Part shown: positions 18,651-31,508 of the stretch, piece by piece | How the letters are laid out: every line of letters starts with the position of its first letter | How positions within the stretch are numbered: position 1 is the first letter of the stretch | NCBI RefSeq assembly: GCF_003144195.1 | Contig: NW_020290136.1 | Coordinates: forward strand, 1-32,765 | DNA length: 32,765 bases | Reading direction: 5' to 3' | Source: Ceraceosorus guamensis | Lineage: Eukaryota; Basidiomycota; Exobasidiomycetes; Ceraceosorales; Ceraceosoraceae | Translations under genes and position numbers: made by a program | The notes under the pieces: generated by a model | Told to the model about the DNA's origin: nothing | The model's database searches: none | The model's input: only the letters and a program-made list of their open reading frames with translations

Positions 18651-20495
18651 GAAAGGAGGTAGGGAAAGAAGGGATAGGGCCGCTCAGCGGTAGCGATGGG
18701 AGGGGTCTTCACAGTAGAGGCGGACCTGCCGACCGAGGTGGTTTGGAGTCTGTTGACATGGATCTCTTCCTGCATTGCCAAGTGCCCTATTTAAGTGCGA
18801 GGCCAGGTGCTCACTAAGCTCATCCAAGACTGACATAAAGTTGGCTTCTTCCTCACAAACGCTCGCTGTCACACGTAGCGCGGTTCAGATGGCCATTCCA
18901 CGCCAGAGCTTCACATGCAATATTTCGCCAATCCACGTCTTTGCGCGACCTCGTGCAAGGAAGTTTCGTTCTCTTTGGGGGAAAAGAGAGGGGGCGGGTT
19001 ACAGCTATTACCCATGACCGCGTGGCATGAAGCCGCGCGATGCTGCCTTGAGAGCGAGAACATGGTCCACAATGATTGTGCCGACAAGCGCAGTATCAGA
19101 TCGGTTGCAAGTCAATGAAGGAGTAGCGTCGGATTTAGTTTGCAGGCCGCTGCGATTGGGCGCACGCAGATGGCTCAGCAGGGCGCAATCACTTCGCATG
19201 AACAAACGTCGAGCCCTTCCCAAGCACATGCTTGCAACAATCGTGCACGAGGAATCGCCGATCGACGTAGCTGTCAGAGTCACGAAGTCGTTCTCCAAAC
19301 CTTAAGAAGGAAAGATGATTTAGGCATCAGAGGAGGGGTCGACATCGAGAGGCTTTGGGCTGGGCGTTGTGCATCCTTCCTGGCCGCGGAGAATGAAGGC
19401 TCTTGGCCTCCCTCTCCGCGAACAAGTCCGAGTCATGACTTCGAGCTTCGCTGCTGGGAGAGCTACGAGAAGTGTGCGAGGCTGAAGCCTCTGGCCCTGA
19501 CCATGCGAGCTACGTGATCGGCATTGCGATTTGATGCACCTACCGCGCGGTCCGCTGAACAGCGCGCGGGAAAGACGCGCACACCCGACGGCTGCTGCCA
19601 ATATCTCTGCCGGTCATCAAGGGCAGTCATGTGGACCCCTCTCATTCTTCCACATGATGTGACGCCAATGGCGTCGGTTCATGAGGTTGCAGCGGCTCGC
19701 CGAACAACCATACGAGACGGCCATGTCTGCTGGCCGTGCAGTAGAGGCCCGTTGGACGTTCAACGCAGCAAGGACGAGTGACGGTGCCTTGGCGCGTCCA
19801 GCCTCTCTGATCAGAGCCTCGAGTCTGTAGCGAGACAAGAGCGACGCCAAGCCGAGCCAGCGCACTGCGCGCATCTGAACGCTTTGGCATGCTAATGGAA
19901 TGATGAGCAGAGGCACGAAGCGACGCTTGCCTAAGGACGTGCGAATGTCACGGTCGTGGGCATGGCACCGACTCCCATGCGCCCCGCGTGGTCAACACCT
20001 CATTGGCACGGTCGCACGGCGCTCATCACCCCAGAGACTAGCGCCAGCGCCTGCCGATGCATGCGCGTGAACCGCGTGGTCGGTGCATGGGCGCGCAGAT
20101 GGATAGCGCAAGAGACGCTGAGCGCCCGCAGACGCAGTGGCTTTCTGAAACCTCTCGCGGACGATGTGGGAGTATGAACGCTCTACGGTGAGAGTGCAAC
20201 TTTCTCTGAGGAGGGCTTGCCTTCCGCGTTCAGCACCACATGTTACCGTGACTGCGACAGCTATCGGATGCGCTTCTGAAGCGTTCCTCAAGAATCAATC
20301 GTTCAAGGTCAAGTCCGCTTGAAGTCGGATCCTCGGATAGACGCACGCCTTGGCCCCGCCCTCTGATCAGAGAGCGCCGCGAGGTGGACTTTGGTGGCTT
20401 CAAGAACGCTGCTTTGGTCATCACGATAGATAAAGGAGGCTCTTCGGGGACCAGCTGCCTTCGCGTGACTCACCCGGCAAGGCAGAAGCGACATC
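18651..20495. other. Divergent intergenic region (polyproline protein / F-box-like gene)
   Basis: About 1.85 kb with no convincing gene. Short frames exist on both strands, but none shows a leader, a domain or splice sites that extend it. Unlike the other large gaps, it has few AGTCACGAGTC-type words. Near its left end is a TATA-like element for the minus-strand gene. Confidence 0.4.
18788..18794 (-). promoter_or_regulatory. TATA-like element of the polyproline-protein gene
   Basis: TTAAATA on the minus strand (context CACTTAAATAGGGC), about 140 nt upstream of the ATG at 18650. Sequence match only. Confidence 0.35.
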
Positions 20496-22169
20496 ATGTC
20501 AGATCCCTTTGCTGAGCTGCCTTTGGAGGTGCTACAGCTCATACTCGAGTACGCGTCCGATGCTGGCTGGGGACAGTGTCCGCCAGAGGACGCGTGGCTT
20601 CCTTTTCTCTCCGCTGTGAGTTCTTCACTACAGAACGAGCGACGCACACACACCGACATCATGCAAGCCTAAACCCGTACGCATTTCCCGCAGTCTCCAG
20701 CATGCTTTGCATACATCATGCGAAAGAAATCGCGTCACTTGACCGCGCGCATGGATCGTATCCTCGGTCAGATCGAGAGCCTAGAAGCTCTTCCTTGGCT
20801 TTGTGATGTGGTCACGAGCGTGAACACCGGAGAAGAGCACTTGTCGTACAACGCGTTTGCACCGGAACTGTGGGCCCCAGGATGCGCCTTTCTCGATCCG
20901 GATATCAGGTCAATCCCCCCCATAGGAACGCGCGTCTTTATGGACAGACGGCGTATTCTACGACGGCTATACACTTACCATGCGGACATCCTCACCTCAG
21001 AAATGGTGGACCGGGTTGCTCAGCGCAAACACAGAGCAGTCGAGCAAGGACGGCCTGAGTCGCCTTGGCCGCCTTGTCCTTCCAAAAATTCGTGTGACCT
21101 TTGTGCCAATCAAGACAAAGAAGGTTGGCCATTTAAGGAACCGGCAGACTTTTATGATTCGGATGCCTTCACATACGAAACTCCAGAGGCCGATCCGGAA
21201 CACACAGAGGCGACTCTTGCACGTCGCAATGGACCTTTCGGCAATGGTCTCATACCAAACATGGAAAACTACAACGACTACGAAAAGGCTTTGCTGCGTC
21301 TGCTTGAGCTGTGCAAGCCTGCACGACTAATTTGCGACGAGAGAGCCTGGAGGCTCTCGGAGGAAGCGGTCACGCGCATTGTCGGATTGCAATGCGTCAA
21401 GGAACTAAGCATCGGAGCGCAAGTCATTGACGCGTGGACGGTTACTTATACGTCTTGGCCCACCGATACTCATCTACCAATTCCATGTGAGGCGTTCGGA
21501 AGCTTTATTGCCGTAGCAACGGGAATTCTTTGCTGATGTACCTTGACGCCAGCCTACTACGGCCAGCTCATCAAACAAGTCGAAAAACTCACAATCTCTG
21601 TGGAATGGGAGAACGACGACAGAGGAATGGTAGACGCAGCTGATTTTAACTTCGATGAATGGGACGCGGACTCGTTACGCGTAGAGTATGTGGCAAGGTG
21701 GTCACATGAGAATGATGAGAAGACTGGTCCGGTCCCTAAACTCATTGATGACGCATCGCCTAATAGCCTCGCAGGTCGTCTACTGTACCTGCTGGAGGCA
21801 GCGACGCAGGTGAAAGAGCTGGTCATCATGGACATGTGCACCGAGGCAGCACTGCACAGTGCGCGCCTATTACCTCTTTTCGCATGCCTGCACAGCTTGC
21901 TATCGGATGAGTACCATGATGGACAGGTTTCTCCGAACTTCGACGGTCCCTCAGCCCCAACCGCTCATGCGCTCCAACATTTGCGCCCAAAATTCCTGGA
22001 CCTCGTGGCCGCAAAACCTGGAGCCCCTTTCCTCACGGTTGAAGACGTTCAACAAGTTGCCAATCTAGAGCAAATGAAGCCAATTGCCGAAAACTTGCGC
22101 AAAATGGCACCTCAAATTGTTGAGCGCTTCAATGCAAGAGAAGGCTTCGATACGTCCAAAGCTGGCTAG
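20496..22169 (+). CDS. F-box-like protein, lineage-specific
   Basis: 509 aa in three exons: 20496-20615, 20694-21486 and 21553-22169. Introns are GTGAGT...CAG (78 nt) and GTGAGG...CAG (66 nt). The spliced length is a multiple of three. The first 40 residues look like the first half of an F-box (FAELPLEVLQLILEYAS, then WLPFLSA), the motif that docks on Skp1 in SCF ubiquitin ligases. The rest (about 50-509) is mixed alpha/beta with no repeats that I can assign; stretches such as RLLYLLEAATQVKELVIMDM and LTRIV-like segments hint at a leucine-rich-repeat-like layout common in basidiomycete F-box proteins. The F-box is short, so the function is a weak inference. The substrate is unknown. Confidence 0.65.
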
Positions 22170-23421
22170 CACTCTTCGACTTGCACTTCCCTTTCTCCAC
22201 GATCTCTCACGCGTCTGCATTCTGAATTAGCGATAGCGCCACGGACAGGCCGATCTCGAGTCACCTCACAGCGACTTGCTGAGGTCGCGATTTTCATTTG
22301 ACACGCCCGGCTACGTATTGCATGCTCCTCTCCATCATTGCCGCTGCACGCAGGACCACGCGATCTGATAGCCTCGCGCAAACCCGCCAGCGATGACATG
22401 GTGAATTGGGCGCTGAGCCAATTTTACCTTGCGCCTGAATCTGACACATCAACAAGAGCTTCCGTAGTATCGGCGCGCAGCAAAGCTTCCACTGTGACTT
22501 GTGCTTCGAATCACTGTCTTGGCGGCTATCGGGTTGCTGCGCACAAGGCAAGATCTATCGAGAGGTCGTGCAAAGAGACGCAGTCTTGGCGCGCGGCGCG
22601 GTGTCTACGGTCAGATGGATGTCAACGCTCCGTCATTTTTCGTGTGTCATGGTAGATCAGCCTGATTCCACCGTTTCGTTTGGCAATGTGTGACACGCCC
22701 TCGCAAGTTGGCGAGGAGGATGGCCATCCCTGCTCATCCGAAGCGAGCGCACGAGCCGTTGAATTCCACGAGATCCCTTTATGAACGTCGTGCAGCACTA
22801 CCACGTTCGCTATCACCGTGCTAGCGCGGCGGGTCGCTTTTGCATTCTTGATTGGCGATTAGCGCGACGCCCAGCCAGCGCGCCCGCGCTACGCATGACA
22901 CATGACCGCGTGAGCTTCGCATGCCGGCGCATCCCTCGATTGGATCACAGACTTCATTTGCTTCGCCGCTCAAGCCCACCACCACACTGTCAGTGGAGCA
23001 CAGCGAGCGGTCGCACCATGTGACACCTTGCTGTCTAGCACAACCGCGACCACAAGGTGACTGTGATGTACATGTTTATGCATGTGGGCGCGTGCGCGAC
23101 ACCAGGGACCCTGCATGGCCGCTCCGACAGAGCCTTGAGAAGACGTGCCTCTGCGAAGGAGAATGACCAGACATTGCCCAGCATCCGGATCTCATTCGAG
23201 TACTTGTCACGACATCGACTAACATTCTCGGGAGCAACAAATCAAAACGATGAGATGACTCTTGTTTAAATATCGGAACATGGCATGCGCAACAGTCTAG
23301 TGACGTCGGGGGGCGGCTTGCACGACTGGACACGAATGAACCCGTCGTCGGTGCGTGCGCCAGCGCATTCTTGAAACGGACTTGCTTTTGGTACAGTACT
23401 CTACATATCCTAGCAAGGTGC
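22170..23421. other. Convergent intergenic region between the two F-box-like genes
   Basis: About 1.25 kb downstream of both flanking genes. No gene seen; the longest open frames are short and lack any family mark. No tandem repeat, tRNA or transposon ends were noticed. Confidence 0.4.
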
Positions 23422-25703
23422 TTACGCAACGTCGTCCTGCGGCGGAGCCTCATCGACCTGCATGGCGTCTTCGTCTGATGGATGCTGATCGGGATCATTA
23501 GGGTCTTCGATGACTTCGACGGCTGCTCCTGGTGGAGCGTGAGCTTCCGCTTCGGGCTGAGCAGCAGCAGCAGCAGCAGCATTCAAGCGCTCCTGACGAT
23601 GTCTTTCATCAATCGCCGCATGCTCTGCCAAGACGCGCTGCTCAGTCTCCTTGTAGATGATTTCCTGCTTGGCATGCCTGCCCAAATCGTCCGGTCGACA
23701 TTTAGCAGCCATGCCAAAGTCCTAGCGGCAAGGATTTGAGCCCGCGCGGGTCACGTAAGATATGGGCCAGCTTCAATGATGCCCGGGGAACGTTCAGCGC
23801 GCGCTCTGCTCACCGAGTACACCAAGGCGTCCGCAGGGCGACAGACGTAGACTCCGCTGGCATCCATTTGCAAGCACGAAACTAGCAGCTCGTCATTTTC
23901 TTCTGGCTGACGAGCTTGCCAATGCCAGACCTTGACGTTTTCGAAAGTGCCAGCAGTCTGCGATGGGTTCAGTCTGTCCGTAGCGAGATCTATGATGAAA
24001 GTATCTTCAGAGCTCCTCTGTTCGCGACACGCGTTGGGTGCATGACTGTCAGCTTTGGCGTCAAGACACTGGACGTTCAACCCGTCAACAGTCGAGGCAA
24101 GTTCAAACTCACATAACGCCCGTCATAATTTCCGTAGCACACCCTTCCGTCAGAGACTGCCATGTACATGTGATATCTTTGGTTTGGCGGCTCGCCAAAA
24201 CCGTTGATGAAGCGAGGCAGAAAGTCTTGAAGACCGATGCGCGCCACCTCGATTACGCCCTTGCTATGCTCCTGCGCCAAGGCAGAGTATGGCCTTAGGA
24301 GGATCAGACCCCAGTCGCAGCCAACGACAAGAGTGTCAGTTTTGGTATCTGGATGAATGGACCTGGAAAAGAGGGCGGCTTGGCAAAGAAGAATCTGGAC
24401 GTGGCAGGAATTTGGCATGAGTCGCTGACCTAATCACTACTCGGATCTGCATTCCCGTCTCTTGCCCAGCACTCACCGTCGCTAAAGAGTTCTCCTCGAT
24501 GGGCTGCGAAGAGCCTGCTCTACAACAATCTTCTTCCACGCTCCACTCGAGGGGTGTCCGTACGTGTTGCAAGTCCCTCAAGGCATGTTGAATCTCGGCC
24601 TGTGCGACGTGATATTTGCCAAATTTTTCGGCGGGTTGCGCCCAGTGTTTGAATTCGTAACCAGAACCATCGTCGTGTTTGCTGATGAGTTTGAAGCCCA
24701 TCCAGAGCTGCGTTTCGCCTTTGAGGCTGTACACTGCAAAGCCGATTGCGTGACACACAAAGATCATGCCCTTTCCGTCCAACTCGACGTATTCGCACGC
24801 TCCCCTCTCTGGATCCAGAGGAAAAGAAAAGGATACAGCGAGCCTAGTGACGTCCCAACCCACAATGAACCACTTTTTGGATTCCCTGTCGAGCGTTGCC
24901 GCCACGCAAGTAGGATATCGGAATCGAGAAGCGCGTGGATGTCCCATACCGTGAGGAGTGACCAGCGATCCCACTTCCTCGTACGCGTTGAGCTGTCTGG
25001 ACTTTTTCCACACGATGATGGAGTCCAAAAAGTCATGCGCGCAAGCCAACAGGTAGCCTGCGTCTCCCTCGAGGTGAGCGAATGGGGGTAGCGAAGGACC
25101 CCTACCGATCTCTTGCACGCTAGTCCACGAACGAGCATCCTCCGTGCGCTCAGAAGTCAAGTGCTTCATGGGGTAACTGCGCACCGTACCGCTTGCTTGC
25201 GGCACCCCATCCTCCCAATCGTACGTCACTGCTTCGACGCTGCCTGTATCGGGCGAGAGCTGGATGCGGTGGCCTATCTGGTCGTTGACCTCCAAGATGC
25301 AGCCCGTTGGCCATATGCGCGCCGTTGGAGATTCCCATTCGCTCTCATCGACGATGCCGGATGTGTTCCAGGATACAGCTAGTCGTGCATACCTGTAGCA
25401 TAAATTTCTAAAGGACTTTAGCTCTTCAAAGTATCCCGTGGTGCTCATGATCGCCTCGTTTGCGAATTTGCTCAGAGGTTGCTCCTGAGGCGCAGCGATG
25501 GAAGGTGGAAGATCAGCATCAAAGGTGCGTGTGAGACCGAGATGTAAAGCCACACCTCTCCAGATATCGTCGCCGCTGTCGTCTATGAGCGCTTTCCAAT
25601 GCTTCGCTATCCTCCTCGCATGCATCAGCGTCAGCACATCCACAAAGCTGAGCACGATCGTGGTCACCTCGGGTGGCAGCGCCACCATTGGATCCTTGAG
25701 CAT
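23422..25703 (-). CDS. F-box protein with long C-terminal substrate region
   Basis: 675 aa in four exons: 25703-24430, 24362-24113, 24017-23814 and 23721-23422. The first intron starts GTCAGC rather than GTGAG but ends TTCCAG and keeps the frame. The N-terminus is an F-box (about 7-50): VALPPEVTTIVLSFVDVLTLMHARRIAKHW, then DDIWRGVALHLGL. The rest resembles the beta-rich C-terminal region of fungal F-box proteins, with blocks such as DSIIVWKKS, WFIVGWDV, LVVGCDWGLILL and LVYSDFGMA, possibly a beta-propeller. A charged helix (about 585-625) and an Ala run precede an acidic tail (about 650-675). Likely role: substrate receptor of an SCF ubiquitin ligase. The third acceptor (24018) could instead be one 54 nt upstream, also in frame; I chose the one preceded by CTGAC. 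The frame is open upstream of the ATG, but the F-box starts right after it. Confidence 0.75.
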
Positions 25704-26628
25704 CGTGCTTCGCTCCAGAGTCCCTCCGAAGAGCCTCGCTGTGTATGGAGTCTGCTGAGTGGTGTTGGTGATGGTGGTGGTGATGCAAGTCAAGAGGCAG
25801 CTCACTGGAACACTTGCTCGCCATGCAGCATACAGCATACGCGTGTCGTGTCCTACTCGCATGCACAGCCTCAGAAAGTGGTACAGCAGCGCGGGCGGGA
25901 GGCTGATTGCAGTACTTTCACGTTTACCGGTATAGGCGGTCCGCTTGGACACGGAGGTAGGCAGTGCAGCGGCCCACGCCGCGGCCGCGCGTTCGCTTTT
26001 TGATCGAGTCCATCAGGCACGCGCGCGCACAACACAACGCGCATCCATGCGCATGCAGGCACCACTCCGGCCCGGTCGTCCCGCCGTGATACGCAGAATA
26101 ATCTGAGTGGGTCAATTTGGCGTTCAGATTGACAAGGCCTCTCAATCGGCTCGGCGTCGACGTTGCGACAGATCGTTCGTGCGAATAAATGCAACGAGGG
26201 CGCGGCCAACAGAGAGCTGAGCCACAGCGGGCGCAAGCGCCACGCACGACGTGGATGTGCACGACGGAGCAAACGATCACGCACCAAGCGGCCGCTCTGT
26301 AACAGTAGTCTCATTGTTGATGGATCGTTGAGAGGGGGTAAGTAGGCATCAGCTGTATGTCAAGATCACACCGGTGGCAGAAAATGTGGAATCTAAGGGA
26401 GTTTGAGGTGCGCTTGGAAGGTGGCCCGAGAGACGAGAGGGGTTCGTGCGGTATCAACGTGTTGGAGGAGGGTCGTGCTTATGAAGGGGCCGCTCGCAAA
26501 GGTTGCGCGGTGTGAAACGAGACGTGACGAGACGAGACGGGGGTGGGGGGGGGGGAGGGGGGAGTTGGAGGGGAAGAGGCAAGGTAGAAATGGATTGTTG
26601 GAAAGCAAAAGGGAACGACACGGCATGC
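25704..26628. other. Intergenic region between F-box and helicase genes
   Basis: About 925 bp between two minus-strand genes, holding the promoter of the F-box gene and the 3' end of the helicase gene. No gene seen. A G-rich run of about 24 bases interrupted by one T and one A lies at about 26539-26562. Confidence 0.45.
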
Positions 26629-29600
26629 TCAGGTCCAGCCCTCGTCGTCCTCATCTAGAAGAGCAGCAGCAGTCATGCGTCCGACGACGAGAGCCATAGC
26701 CTTGTTGACTTCATCATCATCATCATCATCGCCATCGTCGTCGTCATCCTCCTCGGTCTGACTGGAAGCCGAGACTACGCCATTAGGTCTGTCATGCTGC
26801 ACCCGTGCAGCGACAGACCTGTCTCTATGCCGTTTTTGAACGCCAGATACCAGAGTTTCAGCAGCTGCTGCTGCTTCGAGCGCCGAGATGCCTCGACCCG
26901 AAGCCGGGTCGAGATTGGCTAGTGACGGACCGACGTAGGCTCCGTGCCTCATCGAGTGTTCCAACAGCGCTGCCCAGTCCTCATCCTTGGCCAGCAATGG
27001 CGCGCATCCCAGCACGATGAGCATGTCTTGACATCTGGTTAGTGTGACGCAAAGCCTGCTCTCCCATCCCAGCATCACAGCGTCAGTCACGGCTCGGTCG
27101 GGCGCGTCGCGAAGAAGGCACGCGCAAGCTCACCTTTTGCGTTCGAAGAGCAGACCCATGCTCCTCTTCGCATCGTTGTCCAAGAAACGCTCACGCGTCC
27201 GGACGGTGGAGATGATGCTGACGCTGCGCGCAGAACGGAGGGGTGGGTATTCGATGAGGTAGCGACCAATGCATCGCTTCGCACTCACGGATGCTCGGCT
27301 CCTTGAAATACTTCGCAATGGCCCACATTCACATCCTTGAGCGTATGGTGAGAAGATCTCAAAGCCAGACGTATGCACCACACCTGTTCTCGAAAAGGCG
27401 AAATGACGCTGATTTCTCGCGGGCCAACGATGCGTTGAAGCTGCGCCGAAGGCAAAGATCCTCGTGCGTTGGCGTCCTCCTCCTCCGCTGGCGCAGCGCA
27501 CGCTGCCTTGTCCGAGGACGGCGCGAGTCCGGTCAAGCTTCGACAAATGTCCACTACGCGTCTCGCCTCTTCCAGATTGAACCAAGAGCTTCCCTCGTCG
27601 ACCCTAAGAAATACGGGAACCAAAGCGTAATCAGCGCGGCGCAATGAAGCTCAAAACCTAGCTTTTGCGAAAGATTTTCGCGGCACGCACCACTCATCGC
27701 TGCCTTCCACGTGCTCGATGCGAATGGGCACGTCCGGATTCGGCAAGCCAGACCAGATCGGTAGAGCAGAGACGCGAGGTTTGGCGCACGGCAAGAGGCA
27801 TTCGTCGTAGTAGAGGGAAGATGGCGTCTGCAAAAGTCTCGCATCCCTCTGTCGATAGTTGCGCACCAGCTGGGCACAAGAGTGCTCCTCTTTCGTCCGA
27901 CTCCCACTTTCGAGCTTTGCGCGCAGAAGCGATGGAGAGTACGCCCAGGCGTCGGGCGAGTCTTCATTGTCGAAGCTGCCTGTCAACAGAGCATTCCTTG
28001 CGCGCGTCCTTAGAGCCCGCAAGCGGTGTCTATACGCGTCTCTACCGCTCAGTCTTTCCAGCATGCTGACATCTAGCCCATAGGCCCGTGCCCAGGGAGA
28101 GTGAACGTGCGGTCCCAGCTGCTTGGTGTCGCCGCACAAGACCACGCTGGGCTCTTGAGTCTTGGTGTGTCGAGAGGGCAAGACGGCGAGCAGCGCAGAT
28201 AGCGTTTGAGCCTCTGTGCCCTGCGACGCTTCGTCGATGAAGAGATGCGTAAAGTGCAGAGGAACATCGGGCGCAAGCTCGGCGGGACGCAGCCCTTGAT
28301 AGATCGTCGCCTGCGGCCATCCGCATGCTCTGCGTCAGACCCGCACCAATCAGTCTGCTCCACGCACGTACTCACTTCGAGGCGACCCAGATCCGCATTA
28401 CTGACACCTCTAGACTTCAGCAGCAAGGGCACATCGTGCGTAGCAGTAACGATGATCCGAGCCTTCATGAGCGTGGTCCAAGGTGGCAGACCGAAGTGAG
28501 CTCCATCGTCCGTATTCTCGATATGAGAGTAGATCACGAGCGCTTCGGGCAATTCCGCAAAGGTCCTACCTGGAGCATTGATGCGTATCAGCTGTTGCCT
28601 ATTCAGAGACTTGACGAGTCGTAGGGCCAACGTATCGGCCGCTTCGTTCGACGGAGCGCAGAGCAGGATGGAGGATTTCGCGTTTCGCTGTAGCACGGAA
28701 AGGCAAGCTGCCACCAGGGTGCGCGTCTTGCCCGTGCCTGGCGGACCCTGGATGAGGAATGGCACGCGGTGCTGGCGCATCGCAATGCTCTCGACCGCGA
28801 CCTATCATGGCTCAAAATGGGACAAAGGAGTCGGCATACGCAGGACAGGTGCCGAGTAGCGCACTCACCTTTTGCTCCGGATTGAGCCCTTGACCTTCGA
28901 AAGCGATGGACATGTCCAGCTCGCTGCTCGCCTTGCTCTGCGTCGTTGCGGAATGCTGAGGTAGCGGGAAGAGCCACCTCTTCAAGATGGCTGCAGGTCT
29001 ATCTTCGTTTGCCAGGATCTGCTGAACGCGCTTGAGGCACGCAATGACGTCCACCTCCGAAGACTGATCTCCGCTAAACAGCACGACGAATCTAGCTTGA
29101 TTCATAGACGTTCCCATCTGCTCCATCATGCCTTCTTCGATCTCATCGCACTTGAGCACCACAATCCCTTCCACCGTCCTCAAAGCCCATACCCTCGCTT
29201 CGTACTCCAGCTCTATCCATCCCTGATCGACAATCGGTCTGAGCCGCACCAAATCTCCCGGCTGCAGCTTTGGGTACTCTTCTCTGATACCTGGCAACTT
29301 GAGATTCCACAGACCGCGGTCGACGGCAACATTGTGATCGCCCCGACGAGGCCTGCCCCTTTGCGCATCGTACGCTTCCAGACCCACGCCGTACAGCGTC
29401 TGACCTGCCAGCTCTTCCGCCCTAAAGTCCATCTCGTTTCGCAGCAGCATGGTGAATCGGCGGGCATAATGCTGCGCATCTAGCGCGGGCACCAGTGTGG
29501 ACATGGCCGTGGCGGCAGAAGGTTTGAGCAGCGGATTTTGCTTTGAATTTGTGAGATCAGGTGAAGCAGCACCGATGCTCTGGGTCTGATGTGCGGCGCC

Positions 29601-30384
29601 GTCGCGTCTAGCGGATTGGAGAGGATATATAGACTGGTCTGGAAGCATCAAAGGGCCCATGGACCGCGTTTGCTGATCCTCGGCGCTGCTCACGTCCAGC
29701 TCGGATGCAGCGTCGGATTGCAACTCTGACCCCGATCCCGATTCCGATCCCGACTCTGGCAAGGTGGGGTCGAAATCAGACCCAAAGATGCCTTCTTTGT
29801 CCCTCCAGTCCCGTATCGGTCCGCTTCTGCTGCCTTCGGACGGGCTCGGCACAAAACGTCGGGTCGGGGATGAGGTGGGGGTTCGAGCGATGCTCGCTCC
29901 CTCGACCTCTTCTTCCACAAAGCGTTCGCCCGCCTCGTGCTCCACATCGGCAGCAGTCGCCAGGGCGGGCGGAAGAAAGGTGGAGCGCCAGGCTTGCCAA
30001 TCTATAGACTCTTTGCGCACGAGCGGAACGATGTGCACAGGCGTTTCGATGGCCACTTGTCTCATCCAAGCTGGCACAAAGGGCTGAGCATATCGAGACA
30101 CTCTGGAAGATGAAGGTGTGTCCAGCTCGCCACTCAGACTGCTCCTCGCATTCGCGAGTCTCGGTGTGAAGAAGCGTTCCTTTTCGTCCTGCTTTGCCTC
30201 CAGGTTGGTACTATCGCTCTGCGTCGTTTCTCTGCTCCGTCTAGCGTGGGGTAGACTTTGCGGACCTAGCGCTCCATGACCTTCGGCCACGCTCGTGCCA
30301 GGCGAGAGAAGCAGGTGTTTCTCCTCCGGCGAAGAGTTGGCGCTCGGATTACCAGCGCTCACAGAAGCGTTCGATCTCGGGCTT

Positions 30385-30421
<37 letters not shown>

Positions 30422-31508
30422 CAACAGACTTTTGCAAGACCTTTGAATACTCTTCGGGCAAGGTGCACTGTTTCAGAGTCGTCTTTGCACCGATTGGGGG
30501 CGGAGGAGGAGGAGGCGGAAGTGGTGGAGGAGGAGGCCCCGGAGATTTGACGGCCAGAGATGACGGCGCGCGGGCCGGAGGAAGCAGTCCAGGAGGTCGA
30601 GATGTGGACACTGTCTGCCGGACGGGTTGCGCGTAGTAAGTTTGCCTGGGTGCTGAAGGGACAGCAGGCAGTGGAGGGGCGGCCGGCCGAGGCGGTGCAA
30701 TCTGGTGAGAAGCTTGCTGCATCTGATGCGCAAGCGAAGGCTGAGGTTGAGAGACGGCCACCCACTGAGCCATCTGTTGCTGCATGGAAGCGAGCGCAAG
30801 CTGCTGTTGTACCGCGAGCTGCCACTGCGGAAGACCCGTCATGGAGACCATCTGATGAGGTGGAGCATTGGGGTATTGCATCGCACCATTCATGCCATGA
30901 TGAGCCTGCCAAGCGGGTGCTCCTTGGTGCGTTTGAGCGCCGTACTGAAAGGCGGATGACAGGGATTGCTGCGAGACCCTGGGATAAGCGGGCGTGCCAG
31001 ACGGCATGATGTGCCGCGGTCCCGGCATGGTGTGAGCGGCGAATGGGGCGTATGCGCCATACGAGCTCGCGTGTGTTGGTGCAACCGATGCGTCTGCCGC
31101 AGCTACTTGAGGCGTTGTAGAAGCGGACATGGCCAGCATGCCGGGAGGCAATGGCGATGAAGCGAAGCTGTTGGAGGGCGAATGCGAGTACCTGGCCTGT
31201 GCATTGGCATACGCTGCGGTGCGCAGTGCAGCTTGCTGTGATCGAGTCGCGATTTTGACCCTGGATGCATCATCGGTCGATGCCGTCGTCGTCGTCGTCC
31301 CGCTATTCTTTGCTGATTGTCCAACGGCTGCTGCTGCTGCTGCTGCTGCTCCGCTTGTGCTTGTGCTTGTGCTTGCACCAGCTCTGCTCGCTTTGGGACT
31401 AAGCTGATGGACGGGCGACTTGTTGGATGAGCGTCGATCGGCTCTGACCAAGTTTTCGGATGAGAGCTCGGGCCAATGCTCCTCCTCCTCTTCTTGCTCG
31501 CTAGACAT
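26629..31508 (-). CDS. MOV10/SDE3-like superfamily 1 RNA helicase with long disordered N-terminus
   Basis: 1505 aa in six exons: 31508-28869, 28801-28376, 28310-27691, 27603-27289, 27223-27134 and 27055-26629. Introns are 65-87 nt; four start GTGAG and one GTGCGT. About the first 620 residues are low-complexity: Ser/Thr/Ala runs, Gln/Pro/Met-rich stretches and a polyproline tract. A pre-helicase region (about 680-830, with FTMLLRNEMDFRAEELAG and LQPGDLVRLRP) resembles the segment before the motor in MOV10/SDE3/Armitage. Motor motifs: Walker A GPPGTGKT (899-906), DEAS (1048-1051), GDTKQLGP (1082-1089), SSWFN then EEARRVV after 1230, QGAEHP (1329-1334), STVRTR, and LTRCQD (1369-1374). The C-terminus is acidic (a run of Asp). 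Relatives unwind RNA and act in RNA silencing, mRNA decay and control of mobile elements; which applies here is unknown. UPF1-like alternatives are less likely because no CH-type zinc domain is seen. Confidence 0.88.

Noticed and set aside
19008-19916. Several open frames of 80-125 codons on both strands
   Set aside because: None shows a recognisable domain, a good start context or connecting splice sites; length alone is expected by chance at this base composition.
25871-26314. Minus-strand open frame of about 147 codons upstream of the F-box gene
   Set aside because: Arg-rich translation of (G+C)-rich intergenic DNA with no family feature; it lies in the promoter region of the F-box gene.
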